From Acidobacteriota bacterium (GTDB lineage: Bacteria; Acidobacteriota; Terriglobia; Terriglobales; Acidobacteriaceae), in the NCBI GenBank assembly GCA_023410055.1, contig JAEYQK010000121.1, positions 1 through 45,428 on the forward strand: DNA of 45,428 nt, written 5' to 3'. The notes under the pieces were generated by a model. That model did no database searches, had not been told where the DNA came from, and worked only from the letters and a program-made list of their open reading frames with translations. How positions within the stretch are numbered: position 1 is the stretch's first letter; the number at the start of each line of letters is the position of its first letter. The position numbers and the translations under genes are program-made. Below are positions 1-8,140 of the stretch, piece after piece.

Positions 1-472
1 ACACTGTGCCAAGAACGCCGACCATTTCGTAATCGATTGGATCAAGCGATTTGTCGTGCTTCATAAGTACCTTGGCAATGAACCAGAACATGATCGCAGC
101 GCCGACAAAGCCAATTAGGATGGCGACAGCAAAGCTGAGCCACGAGAACCAGCCCGAGAAGCGGGACAGCAAATAGCCGGCGCCGCCAAACCATGCGAGA
201 AAAGCGGTGATCGTGCCGAAGTTGAACCAGGAAATCTCGGGATCGCTGGCATTCAGGCCGTGAGCAGCATGGCCTGTGGCGCTGCTTGCTCCAGCATGGG
301 CGTGTGCCCCGTCAACACCTCCGTGGGCAGCATCGGCATGGAAATGGCCGAAATGACCGGCATCGTGTCCGCCGAAATGGAAATGGAAGTCAAAGCTGCC
401 GAGCAGGAAAGAAACAAAGCTCAGTCCCAGACCAACGAGAAAACAGATCAAGTAAAAGTCCTGCCAAGTCAT
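1..472 (-). CDS. NfeD-like membrane protein, C-terminus cut off by window edge
   Basis: The gene starts at the ATG at 472 and reads off the left edge, so about 157 residues are visible. An N-terminal membrane segment (residues 4-26, LICFLVGLGLSFVSFLLGS) is followed by a His/Gly/Ala-rich stretch (about 28-72) and two more hydrophobic segments (about 85-105 and 112-135). The visible end contains VGVLGTV, which resembles the opening strand of the OB-fold domain of NfeD/YuaF-type proteins; these usually act with flotillin-like proteins at the membrane. The ATG overlaps the stop of the XRE regulator (ATGA), so the two are translationally coupled. The His-rich loop could bind metal, but this is a guess. 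The family call rests on topology and the short GTV motif only, because the diagnostic domain lies outside the window. Confidence 0.6.
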   Translation of the reverse strand, partial: MTWQDFYLICFLVGLGLSFVSFLLGSFDFHFHFGGHDAGHFGHFHADAAHGGVDGAHAHAGASSATGHAAHGLNASDPEISWFNFGTITAFLAWFGGAGYLLSRFSGWFSWLSFAVAILIGFVGAAIMFWFIAKVLMKHDKSLDPIDYEMVGVLGTV

Positions 473-987
473 TTGCCGCTCCTTCCATTGCCGCTCAGCT
501 TCTCAATCTGCTGGCTGGCTGCTTCGGGCTTCAACACCTGCAACAGTCGCTCAACCAGGTTTGGCGTCTCAAGGATCGCTCCCAGTAAAACCATGCACTT
601 GCGCGAGTCTTCGTGTTTGGAGATTTCAAGCAGCGCGTGACGCACTTCGTTGTCGCGGCGAAAGCGTTCGGCACCGTTGATTAGCCAAAGATCCATCGAA
701 TCCTCGGCGACGCGCAGGTCCGACATTAATTCCGTGTGGTAGCCCTCGGGATCGTCGACCAGGAAGCCGGGGTGCACCTTGAAGAACCGGGCCAGCAACA
801 TGCGGGTCGAGTTCGTCAGGTGCGGACGCGCGCCGTTTTCGATCTGCGAAAGATACGACTGGCTGATGCTCTCGTCTAGCTCTTTCTTCACTGCGCGTAC
901 GATCTCCTGCTGGGTCATTTCGCGCCCTAGCCCGCGCAACGCTCCTTCGACTTCTCTCAGGTACCGAATCTTTTCACCTAGCGTCAT
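469..987 (-). CDS. XRE-family helix-turn-helix transcriptional regulator
   Basis: This 172-aa protein has an N-terminal XRE/Cro helix-turn-helix (residues about 3-65), with MTQQEI as the first helix, SQSYLSQIENG as the recognition helix, and RMLLARFFKVHPGFLV closing the domain. The C-terminal half (LRVAEDSMDLWLINGAERFRR onward) is helical and unassigned. I chose the ATG at 987 over an in-frame GTG at 1005 because it matches the usual start of the domain and has a GAAG about 7 bases upstream. A near-perfect 20-bp palindrome at 1009-1028 sits just upstream and is a likely operator, suggesting autoregulation. The gene is coupled to the downstream NfeD-like gene, so it probably regulates that membrane protein. 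Confidence 0.85.
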   Translation of the reverse strand: MTLGEKIRYLREVEGALRGLGREMTQQEIVRAVKKELDESISQSYLSQIENGARPHLTNSTRMLLARFFKVHPGFLVDDPEGYHTELMSDLRVAEDSMDLWLINGAERFRRDNEVRHALLEISKHEDSRKCMVLLGAILETPNLVERLLQVLKPEAASQQIEKLSGNGRSGK

Positions 988-1008
988 AGTCAGCTTCAAT
1001 ATCACTAA

Positions 1009-1028
1009 TTGCGATATTAATATTGCAA
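1009..1028. promoter_or_regulatory. Candidate operator palindrome upstream of the XRE regulator
   Basis: The 20-bp sequence TTGCGATATTAATATTGCAA is its own reverse complement except for one mismatched base pair. It lies 22-41 bp upstream of the regulator ATG, in the AT-rich gap between divergent genes. Position and symmetry suit a dimeric XRE repressor site; the assignment is inferred. Confidence 0.55.
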
Positions 1029-1072
1029 TGCGTAATAGCTGTCAAGAAAAATCGAGCAGAAGCTTAGCCATT

Positions 1073-1100
1073 CAGCGGTCAGCAATCAGCAGTCAAGCGT
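1073..1100. repeat. Short CAGCNRTCAGC-type intergenic repeat
   Basis: CAGCGGTCAGCAATCAGCAG is an iterated CAGC/TCAGC tract of a kind scattered between genes in many bacterial genomes. Only one copy is in this window, so the call is based on its internal periodicity. Confidence 0.35.
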
Positions 1101-1236
1101 GTCTGGACTGACACAGTGTGTGGAGGAGTCACACTCGAAAGGGCGTAAATTGAGAACTAAGTGCTTGTTTTTCAACGTCCTGCCATTTTGGTCGACCTGC
1201 TGCACTATGCGTGGGTGCGGAACGGAGGACACGAAA

Positions 1237-1875
1237 ATGAGGCAGATAAAGAGTTTCGCAGTAGAGGCAGTTAGGAGCGGGTGGCAGGCGAGGATTTACG
1301 CGGCGGCAACGGTGATGATGCTGGCGATTGCAGAGGCGCACGCACAGAATCAGACGCTTAACGCGCTCAAGCCAAAAGAAGGCTTGAACGGGGCACCTAC
1401 GAAACGCGAAGTAATCGTGAGCATTCCAGACCGGAAGCTGGCGCTGATCGAAGACGGCGTTGTGACGAGTATCTACCCGGTGGCCGTTGGCAAGCGCACC
1501 ACGCCGAGTCCTGAAGGCGACTTCAAGGTCGTTAATCGCCTTGTTAATCCGACCTACTACCACAAAGGCCAGGTGATTCCGGCGGGCAAAGAGAATCCGG
1601 TGGGCACGCGCTGGATCGGACTGAACCAGAAGGGATACGGGATTCACGGAACGAATGCACCGCGGTCGATCGGCAAGGCGGCGTCCCACGGATGCATTCG
1701 CATGGCAAAGGCTGATCTGGAAGTGCTTTTCGAGATTCTGCGGCCGGGCGATACGGTCTCAATCCGTGGCGAACGCGACGAACGGGTTACTGAGGTGTTC
1801 GGCGGCGAGCAGAAGGTTGTCGTTGCGGTTGCGCAAACCGCGCCCGCTCTTGGGATGGCAGCAGGAGGCCAGTAA
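1237..1875 (+). CDS. L,D-transpeptidase (YkuD family), exported
   Basis: This 212-aa protein would cross-link peptidoglycan stems through 3-3 bonds, or anchor proteins to them, in the periplasm. A hydrophobic signal segment (about residues 20-36, ending AEAHA) precedes the YkuD domain (about 57-180). The catalytic signature is complete: H137 in IHGTN, then SHGCIRM with H151 and the nucleophile C153. PSPEGDFKV is also typical of the family. I chose the ATG at 1237 because GGAGG lies about 8 bases upstream; the open frame extends further 5' but without a signal peptide. A basic and then Ala-rich tail (about 183-212) follows the catalytic domain. Two tiny membrane ORFs follow immediately, the first overlapping the stop codon. 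Confidence 0.9.
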   Translation: MRQIKSFAVEAVRSGWQARIYAAATVMMLAIAEAHAQNQTLNALKPKEGLNGAPTKREVIVSIPDRKLALIEDGVVTSIYPVAVGKRTTPSPEGDFKVVNRLVNPTYYHKGQVIPAGKENPVGTRWIGLNQKGYGIHGTNAPRSIGKAASHGCIRMAKADLEVLFEILRPGDTVSIRGERDERVTEVFGGEQKVVVAVAQTAPALGMAAGGQ

Positions 1876-1982
1876 TGGCCCCGCTGCCCTGGAGCGCGCT
1901 GCTATGGCTGCTGCCGTTCGCGCCCAAAGGAATCGTGATCGTGCAGCGGTGGATGGAACGGAATTGGAAACGAGTGCGATAA
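1875..1982 (+). CDS. 35-aa hydrophobic small protein coupled to the L,D-transpeptidase
   Basis: The ATG overlaps the transpeptidase stop (TAATG), with GGAGG 7 bases upstream inside the end of that gene. The 35-residue product has one hydrophobic segment (WSALLWLLPFAPKGIVIV) followed by a basic tail (RWMERNWKRVR), as in a single-pass inner-membrane peptide with its C-terminus in the cytoplasm. No family is recognised. The good ribosome site and exact overlap support real translation; its short length leaves doubt. Confidence 0.5.
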   Translation: MAPLPWSALLWLLPFAPKGIVIVQRWMERNWKRVR

Positions 1983-1996
1983 GGATCGGAGGAATT

Positions 1997-2155
1997 ATGA
2001 ACAACATCATCAGTTTTTCGGCGGTAAGCGCAGCAACGGTAATCTCGGTGGGATTGGGGATATTGATCGAAACGGCGTTGTTGAAAATCGTGTTCAGCTG
2101 CCTGGCGCGAGTGAAGTCACCGTGCCTGGTCCAGAACGCGGACTCGAGTCGGTAG
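1997..2155 (+). CDS. 52-aa small membrane protein
   Basis: The ORF has a strong ribosome site (GGAGGAATT before the ATG) and begins 14 bases after the preceding 35-aa ORF. It encodes one hydrophobic helix (residues about 4-36, ISFSAVSAATVISVGLGILI) followed by a short polar tail containing two cysteines. The function is unknown. It is probably the third gene of a small operon with the L,D-transpeptidase, which ends at the hairpin at 2250-2282. Confidence 0.55.
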   Translation: MNNIISFSAVSAATVISVGLGILIETALLKIVFSCLARVKSPCLVQNADSSR

Positions 2156-2249
2156 TGGATAGCTCTTTTTGGGTGCCGTTGGCGTCCTCCGGACCTTTCT
2201 TCCCTGCCTCGGGCGGAAAGGCAGCCGCACTCCCAAAGGCACCTGCTGC

Positions 2250-2282
2250 TCCCACCACGTGAAAGCCTCTCACGTGGTGGGA
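2250..2282. terminator. Long hairpin downstream of the L,D-transpeptidase operon
   Basis: A perfect 13-bp stem (arms 2250-2262 and 2270-2282, CCCACCACGTGA against its complement) encloses a 7-nt loop, followed by a weak T-rich run (TTCTTGTT). It may act as a terminator. Its CCCAC...GTGGG arms also resemble the dispersed palindromes elsewhere in the window. Confidence 0.5.
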
Positions 2283-2332
2283 TTCTTGTTGCAACTGAGA
2301 ATGAAGCAATTATGCTGTGGGAACAAGAAAGC

Positions 2333-2362
2333 AGTACCTAGTACCTAGTAGCTAGTACCAAG
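2333..2362. repeat. AGTACCTAGTA-type tandem repeat
   Basis: Units of the form AGTACCTAGT are iterated about three times just upstream of the next gene. A related block lies at 32238-32284 between iscU and iscA, so this is a dispersed intergenic repeat. Confidence 0.5.
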
Positions 2363-2371
2363 TGAGATCGA

Positions 2372-3556
2372 ATGCGACTCGTTCGTGATTTTCGGTGGGT
2401 GTTGCTGTTTTTTGCGATGAGCCCTCTCGTTGCGCATGCGGACGTCTGGACGGCGCCGGTCAGCGCGCTGGCGCAGAAGATCGTTTCCAGGCTGCCAGGT
2501 GGAACGACGGTCGCCATTAGCGTGACGAACATGTCGTCTCTTTCGGCAGCTGAAGTGAATGCCGTTCGGGCTCAGATAGATTCTGAGTTGCATAGCAGGG
2601 GGCTGCGATTCGCAGATCAGGCAAACGTCGAGCTGCGAGTAACGCTTTCGGAAAACGTCGAAGGTTATCTCTGGGTAGCGGACATCAGGCAGGGAGATGC
2701 TAGCGAGACAATACTGTCGAGCGTTCCACGACCCCTTATAGCACCGGCTGCCGGAACGGCGATGACGCTGCAGCGGAGATTACTCTGGAGCCAGGACGAG
2801 CCGATCCTCGACGTAGCGATGGTAGGACCGCAGCTGGGATCCGGTGCGATCGTGTTGACTGCGACGAAGGTCGCCTACTACAAGCTTCAGGACGCGGCTT
2901 GGAGGGAAGTTGACACCGCAGCCATAACGCATACGCGACCGTTGCCGCGAGATTTGAGAGGTATGATTTTCGGCGCGGGGAATAGCACTTTTGAAGTCGC
3001 GCTGCCGGGGACGAAGTGCATAGTCAGCGGGAACAATCCTTTTCGAATTGCGTGCGCTGAGACGGACGATCCCTGGCCGATTTACGATGGACAACCGAAG
3101 CTTGATGCCTTCTTCTCTCCCGCGCGAGATTTCTTTACAGGTGCGATCAGCAAGAGCGGCGACAGTGTGACAGTACCTCCGTTCTATTCAAGCGCGAGTT
3201 TTGGAAATAACGAGTGGCTGTTCACGGGCATTGACGGGCGGGTGCGGTATTCAGATTTCGTGAAGACGTCCCTGATTACGGGTACCAGATGGGGCAGCGA
3301 ACTGACGTCGATGAGGAACAGGTGTTCAGCTGACGCCGTGGTGCTCGCGACGAGAAACTGGGATTACACTCAGCCGGACGCAGTGCAGGGCTACCAGGTA
3401 ATAGCGCGTGAGCCGGTTTCTGTTACGCCGCCGCTGGAGTTCGCGGGACCAGTCACTATGCTACGAGGGACGGGCGAATCCGCAATAGCGGTGTCTCAAA
3501 ATCTCAAGACAGGTAAATATGAGGCTTATTTACTTACGCTGGCTTGTAATCGGTAG
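2372..3556 (+). CDS. Secreted protein of unknown function
   Basis: The 394-aa product has a clear signal peptide (WVLLFFAMSPLVAHA, residues about 10-24). The mature part starts with a region resembling a small lipoprotein-like alpha/beta domain (VAISVTNMSSLSAAEVNAVR) and continues with beta-rich sequence. I recognise no catalytic motif or family. The 3' end overlaps the following solute-binding protein gene by 38 bp in another frame, which suggests one transcript running through the two-component genes. The start has only a weak GTGAGAT upstream. It may be a sensing or binding partner of the downstream system, but this rests on position alone. Confidence 0.7.
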   Translation: MRLVRDFRWVLLFFAMSPLVAHADVWTAPVSALAQKIVSRLPGGTTVAISVTNMSSLSAAEVNAVRAQIDSELHSRGLRFADQANVELRVTLSENVEGYLWVADIRQGDASETILSSVPRPLIAPAAGTAMTLQRRLLWSQDEPILDVAMVGPQLGSGAIVLTATKVAYYKLQDAAWREVDTAAITHTRPLPRDLRGMIFGAGNSTFEVALPGTKCIVSGNNPFRIACAETDDPWPIYDGQPKLDAFFSPARDFFTGAISKSGDSVTVPPFYSSASFGNNEWLFTGIDGRVRYSDFVKTSLITGTRWGSELTSMRNRCSADAVVLATRNWDYTQPDAVQGYQVIAREPVSVTPPLEFAGPVTMLRGTGESAIAVSQNLKTGKYEAYLLTLACNR

Positions 3557-4907
3557 TCTGGCGATCGCAGTGCATGCCCAGGCGGCGACGCGTCCGCGCT
3601 ATGGCGGCGCTCTGCGGGTAGAGACGCACGCGGTGATATCGTCGATCGATCCGCTGCAGGAGATGTCTCCCGCTGATGCCAGCGTGCGGGATTCGATTGT
3701 GCCGCTCGTGTTGGACACATTGACTCGTAACGACACCACCGGGAAACCGCAACCGTACCTCGCCGCTCGTTGGCAAACCGATCCTGCCCAAAAGCGGTGG
3801 CAGTTCTGGTTACGGCGAGGAGTGGTCATGCAGGACGGCAGCGCTCTGACGCCAGCGATAGCGGCGCAGTCGTTGAGTTCATCTTTGGCCGGATTTGCGG
3901 TTCGCGTGGTCGGCGAAAGCGTAGTGATCGAGTCGAATAGCTCCGTCCCCGGCATGCTGGCCGAACTCTCTCTCGCCCGAAATGCAATCGTGGTGCGCAA
4001 CAACGGAACGGTGCTTGGAAGCGGACCATTTCGGATTGCTGACTTCCAGCCGGGCCGCAGACTTCAGCTCAACGCGAACGAGGATTACTGGAACGGCCGA
4101 CCTTATCTTGACAGTATCGACATCGGCCTGGGGCAATCGTTGCGTGATCAAGCCATGCACTTTCAGTTGGGGCGGGCAGACGTCATCGAGATAGCTCCTG
4201 ACCAGGTGCGAAGAGCGCTGCAAGAGAATCGGCGAGTATTCTCGTCATCGCCGTCGGAGTTGATCGCCATTGTCGTGCCGAGTGGCACTGGTGCCGCAGA
4301 GAATCCGAGGATGAGAGAGGCTCTGTCACTCACGATTGATCGTGGAACGATACAGAACGTTTTGCTCCAGCGACAGGGTGATCCGACGGGGGCCGTGCTT
4401 CCACAGTGGATGAGCGGATACGCGTTCCTGTTTCCAGCGAAAGTGGATGTGGCTCGGGCGCGCCAGATGCGACTGGAAGCTGGGAGCAACCAGCCCGCGA
4501 TACAGCTTGCATACGACGGTTCGGACACGATTGCGCGAACAATTGCAGAGCGCGTTGCGGTGAACGCTCGTGACGCAGGAATCGTCGTTCAGGCCATTCC
4601 GAGTGCTGCGGCAACAACACAGAGAGTTCCCAGGCTGGTCCGGCTACGAATGGAGTCCTTGTCGCCGCAGGCCGCACTTACAGCGATTGCTTGGCAGGTA
4701 GACTCGGCCCAAGTGCCCCGAATCATGGCGGCGCAGTCGATAGAGGAGCTGTTCGAGCAAGAGAAGGAATTGCTCAGTGGTTTTCGGCTCATCCCGATCG
4801 CACACGTTTCGCAGTCGTATGTGGTGAGCCCGCGCGTTCACGACGCGACGTTAACTCGGGAAGGTATGCTGCCGCTGGATAACGTGTGGGTGGAGGCAGG
4901 TCAGTGA
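3519..4907 (+). CDS. Extracellular solute-binding protein, family 5 (peptide/nickel type)
   Basis: This 462-aa protein starts with a signal peptide (LRWLVIGSLAIAVHAQA) and then the family 5 hallmarks RYGGALRV, PYLAARW and WQFWLRRGVVMQDGS, with GSGPFRI and NEDYWNGRPYLDSIDI in the middle. These proteins bind oligopeptides or similar solutes outside the inner membrane. It is shorter than the usual 500-540 residues and its C-terminal half is divergent. No ABC permease or ATPase genes are adjacent. Instead its stop overlaps the start of a histidine kinase (GTGA), so a role as a signal-sensing binding protein is plausible (inference). Confidence 0.8.
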   Translation: MRLIYLRWLVIGSLAIAVHAQAATRPRYGGALRVETHAVISSIDPLQEMSPADASVRDSIVPLVLDTLTRNDTTGKPQPYLAARWQTDPAQKRWQFWLRRGVVMQDGSALTPAIAAQSLSSSLAGFAVRVVGESVVIESNSSVPGMLAELSLARNAIVVRNNGTVLGSGPFRIADFQPGRRLQLNANEDYWNGRPYLDSIDIGLGQSLRDQAMHFQLGRADVIEIAPDQVRRALQENRRVFSSSPSELIAIVVPSGTGAAENPRMREALSLTIDRGTIQNVLLQRQGDPTGAVLPQWMSGYAFLFPAKVDVARARQMRLEAGSNQPAIQLAYDGSDTIARTIAERVAVNARDAGIVVQAIPSAAATTQRVPRLVRLRMESLSPQAALTAIAWQVDSAQVPRIMAAQSIEELFEQEKELLSGFRLIPIAHVSQSYVVSPRVHDATLTREGMLPLDNVWVEAGQ

Positions 4908-6715
4908 GTTTGCGAACCAGGCTCGTTTTGTTGTCGGTGATCAGTATCGGCGTGTGCGTTGCGCTGGTGACATGGATTGCAACCTTGCGCATGCGCAAAG
5001 CTTTTGAAACGGCAGACGCGCAACACACGAATGCTCTGATCTCGCAATTCCAGCAGGAGTTCCAGCGGCGCGGACATGAAGTTGAGAGCAAGCTCGACGG
5101 GATCGCAAGTCGTGACACCGTTGTTCGCATTGCGGTGGAAGCGGCACGTCCGCAGCCGGATTATTCTCTGTTTGTTGACGAAGCACGCACACTCGCGGAA
5201 GCCCACCATCTGGATTTTCTGGAATTAGTGGCGCAGGACGGGACGATTATTTCCTCGGCGCAATGGCCGGCCCGGTTCGGCTACAAAGAGGATTGGGTGA
5301 CGCGCGCCGCCGACTGGGGAGTGCAAGGTGCGTTCCTAAGACGCGAGGAATTGCCGGAGGGTCCTGCGCTGAGCCTTATCGCGGTTCGCCTGGTTCGCAT
5401 TGATGAAAGCACGGTCTATGTTGTGGGGGGAATACGGCTGGACCGGAAGTTCCTCGGCTCGCTGGTACTCCCGACCGGAATGCGCGTTTTGCTCTACAGC
5501 AACACGGGGCGTGGGTTCTCGCCGCAGTTGATGGAAGATGCATCAGGTCCGATTCCGGACGCTACGCCTTTGCAGGCATTCATCGAAGGATTGCAGAGCA
5601 ATCCGCGGGAGATATCGCGAGTAGTGTCGTGGCCACATGCAAGTTCGGAAACAGTGCAGGCGTTCCCACTGCGCGGGCGCGACAACGAGCTTATGGCGAT
5701 CTTGCTCGTTGCCAGTTCACGGCATGATCTGCTCGAGTTGGAATTGCGATTACGGAAGACAGCATTTGTGGTCGGTGGAATTGGCGTTCTGGTCGGACTG
5801 ATTCTCAGTCTGTGGACTGCGGCACACGTAACCCGACCCATAAAGAGACTTGCTGCTGCGGCGGCTGATGTCAGCGGCGGAGACTGGGAGACGAAGGTCC
5901 TTGTCGGATCGCGTGATGAAGTCGGACAGCTTGCTGAAGCGTTCAACCAGATGACTTCGCACCTCATCGAGCAGCGCGAGCGACTGGTGCAGACCGAACG
6001 CGTGGCTGCATGGCGCGAGTTGGCCCGACGACTGGCGCATGAGTTGAAAAATCCGCTGTTCCCGTTACAGATTACGATTGAGAATCTGCTGCGCGCGAGA
6101 GAGGCAGGACCGGAGCAGTTTGACGAAGTATTCAGCGAGAGCACGACGACGCTGTTAGCGGAATTGTCGAACTTGAAAGCAATCGTAGGGCGCTTCAGTG
6201 ATTTCGCGAAGATGCCCGCGCCGCAGTTCCAAGATGTCGATGTGAACGAGCTGACAAGACGCGCACTGAAGTTGTATGAGGCGCAGTTCTCGGCCCCAGG
6301 ACGGCCCCAGATAAAGGCTGCGGTGGAGTTTGCCGCAGATCCAGGAGTGGTTCAGGCGGATCCCGATTTGCTGCACCGCGCCGTGTCGAACCTGATTCTG
6401 AATGCGATGGATGCCATGCCGAGCGGCGGCACGCTGACTCTGCGGACTGGCGGCGACAGCGCTGGCGTCGGAATTGAAATCGGAGATACAGGCACGGGAC
6501 TGACCAAGGAAGAGTGCGAACGGCTGTTCACACCGTATTACACGACGAAGCAGCATGGAACGGGGCTTGGATTGGCGATCGTGCAGTCGGTTGTAACCGA
6601 TCACAATGGGAAGATTTCGGTCGAGAGCGAACCGAATCGCGGGACAATGTTCCGTATCGAATTGCCGATTCGGCAGAACACGAAGGAGATTGCACGAGGC
6701 GCAAATGTCCAGTGA
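4904..6715 (+). CDS. Membrane sensor histidine kinase, NtrY-like
   Basis: The GTG start at 4904 overlaps the upstream stop and has GGAGG 7 bases before it. In 603 residues the order is: membrane helix (about 7-28), periplasmic sensor region (about 30-285), second membrane helix (287-308), HAMP (about 309-360), dimerisation/phosphoacceptor domain with H379 in the box LAHELKNPL, and a HATPase domain with NAMDAMPSGG, GDTGTGLT and GTGLGLAIV. The H-box form ARRLAHELKNPLFPLQ is typical of the NtrY branch. Its gene overlaps that of the response regulator downstream, its obvious phosphotransfer partner. The signal is unknown; the solute-binding protein upstream may contribute to it. Confidence 0.92.
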   Translation: MSLRTRLVLLSVISIGVCVALVTWIATLRMRKAFETADAQHTNALISQFQQEFQRRGHEVESKLDGIASRDTVVRIAVEAARPQPDYSLFVDEARTLAEAHHLDFLELVAQDGTIISSAQWPARFGYKEDWVTRAADWGVQGAFLRREELPEGPALSLIAVRLVRIDESTVYVVGGIRLDRKFLGSLVLPTGMRVLLYSNTGRGFSPQLMEDASGPIPDATPLQAFIEGLQSNPREISRVVSWPHASSETVQAFPLRGRDNELMAILLVASSRHDLLELELRLRKTAFVVGGIGVLVGLILSLWTAAHVTRPIKRLAAAAADVSGGDWETKVLVGSRDEVGQLAEAFNQMTSHLIEQRERLVQTERVAAWRELARRLAHELKNPLFPLQITIENLLRAREAGPEQFDEVFSESTTTLLAELSNLKAIVGRFSDFAKMPAPQFQDVDVNELTRRALKLYEAQFSAPGRPQIKAAVEFAADPGVVQADPDLLHRAVSNLILNAMDAMPSGGTLTLRTGGDSAGVGIEIGDTGTGLTKEECERLFTPYYTTKQHGTGLGLAIVQSVVTDHNGKISVESEPNRGTMFRIELPIRQNTKEIARGANVQ

Positions 6716-8123
6716 AGCGAGGATGAGTTCTGTGAACACAGGCAAGGCACATTTACTGCTGATCGATGATGATCCGAACACGCTGGCGTCGTTGTCGAGA
6801 GCGTTCAGGCTGGCGGGGCATGAGGCGACTGTGTGCGACAGCGCGACACGAGCGCTCGAGTTGGTGAAGACGCAGAGCTTCGATTTGATCTTCTCGGACG
6901 TGGTGATGCCGGGGAGAGATGGCCTGTCGTTTCTCGAGGACTTCAAAGGGCTGGGGATCACAACACCAGTGGTGATGATGTCGGGTCAGGCGCATATCGA
7001 GATGGCGGTGCGGGCGACGAAGTTGGGGGCACTCGATTTTCTGGAGAAGCCGCTCTCGACTGACAAGCTGTTACTAACGGTCGATAATGCGCTGCGACTG
7101 AAACGCCTAGAGCAGGAGAATACTGATCTTAAGCAACGACTGGGGAAGCACGAGATTGTGTGGAGTGGCGAGGCGATGCGGCGGGTGATGGCGCAGATTG
7201 AGCGCGTGGCGGCGAGCGAATCGCGCGTCTGTATTCTTGGCGAAACTGGCACGGGAAAAGAGCTGGTGGCGCGGACTTTGCACGAAAAGAGTCCGCGACG
7301 AAGTGGCCCGTTCGTCACGCTGAATTGTGCGGCGGTTCCGGCGGAGTTGGTCGAGTCGGAGTTGTTCGGCCACGAAAAGGGATCGTTCACTGGAGCGGCT
7401 TCGCGTCACGCAGGAAAGTTTGAGCAGGCGCAGCATGGAACCCTGTTCCTGGATGAAATTGGGGATATGCCACATGCGATGCAGGCAAAGCTCCTACGAG
7501 TGCTGGAGCAGGGCGAAATCGAGCGCGTCGGAGGCGACAAGCCTATAACGGTGGATGTTCGCGTGATCGTGGCGACACACAGGAACTTGGAAGAGCTGGT
7601 GAGCGAAGGCAAGTTCAGGCAGGACTTGTATCACCGCATCTTTGTGTTCCCGTTGTTGTTGCCGCCGTTGAGAGATCGGGTTGAGGACATCCCGGCGCTG
7701 GCCGCGCACTTCGCGGCGCAAATTGTGCAGCAGAACGGGTGGAAGCCGGTTCGATTCGCCGATGAAGCCATGCGTGAGTTGCAGGAGTATCGTTGGCCGG
7801 GGAACGTGCGCGAGTTGAGGAATGTCGTGGAGCGATCACTGTTGTTCGCGACGGGAGATGTGATCGATGCAACGGCGGTGAAGTCGGCGTTACCCACGCG
7901 AATGAATGCGGCCTCATCCACAAATGGATCGATTGAAGCGGGTACAGGACCACTTGCGGACCGCGTAACGGCATTTGAGCGCGAGATGATTCTGGCCGAG
8001 CTTAAGCGAAATCAGAACCACATCACGAACACGGCGAAGGCGCTGGGGCTGGAACGCAGTCACCTGTACAAGAAATGTTCGCAGGTGGGAATTGATCTGC
8101 AGGCGGTTCGCAATACTGACTGA
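6705..8123 (+). CDS. NtrC-family sigma-54-dependent response regulator
   Basis: The 472-aa protein has three domains. The receiver (about 16-130) carries acidic residues D21-D23, phosphoacceptor D65 in FSDVVMPG and a conserved Lys in EKPL. The AAA+ sigma-54 interaction domain (about 150-385) has Walker A GETGTGKE (179-186), a sigma-54 contact loop GSFTGA (226-231; Ser replaces the common Ala) and Walker B LFLDEIGDM. A Fis-type helix-turn-helix ends the protein (NHITNTAKALGLERSHLYKK). It would activate sigma-54 promoters after phosphorylation by the overlapping kinase. The ATG at 6705 is preferred; a second ATG at 6723 is an alternative. Confidence 0.94.
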   Translation: MSSEARMSSVNTGKAHLLLIDDDPNTLASLSRAFRLAGHEATVCDSATRALELVKTQSFDLIFSDVVMPGRDGLSFLEDFKGLGITTPVVMMSGQAHIEMAVRATKLGALDFLEKPLSTDKLLLTVDNALRLKRLEQENTDLKQRLGKHEIVWSGEAMRRVMAQIERVAASESRVCILGETGTGKELVARTLHEKSPRRSGPFVTLNCAAVPAELVESELFGHEKGSFTGAASRHAGKFEQAQHGTLFLDEIGDMPHAMQAKLLRVLEQGEIERVGGDKPITVDVRVIVATHRNLEELVSEGKFRQDLYHRIFVFPLLLPPLRDRVEDIPALAAHFAAQIVQQNGWKPVRFADEAMRELQEYRWPGNVRELRNVVERSLLFATGDVIDATAVKSALPTRMNAASSTNGSIEAGTGPLADRVTAFEREMILAELKRNQNHITNTAKALGLERSHLYKKCSQVGIDLQAVRNTD

Positions 8124-8140
8124 GAGAAAAGGTTGCAGCA

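Noticed and set aside
3519..4907. A complete ABC oligopeptide transporter
   Set aside because: Only the solute-binding protein is present; no permease or ATPase gene lies nearby.
6155..6961. Minus-strand 268-aa open frame across the kinase/regulator junction
   Set aside because: It lies opposite the HATPase and receiver domains and has no motif of its own.
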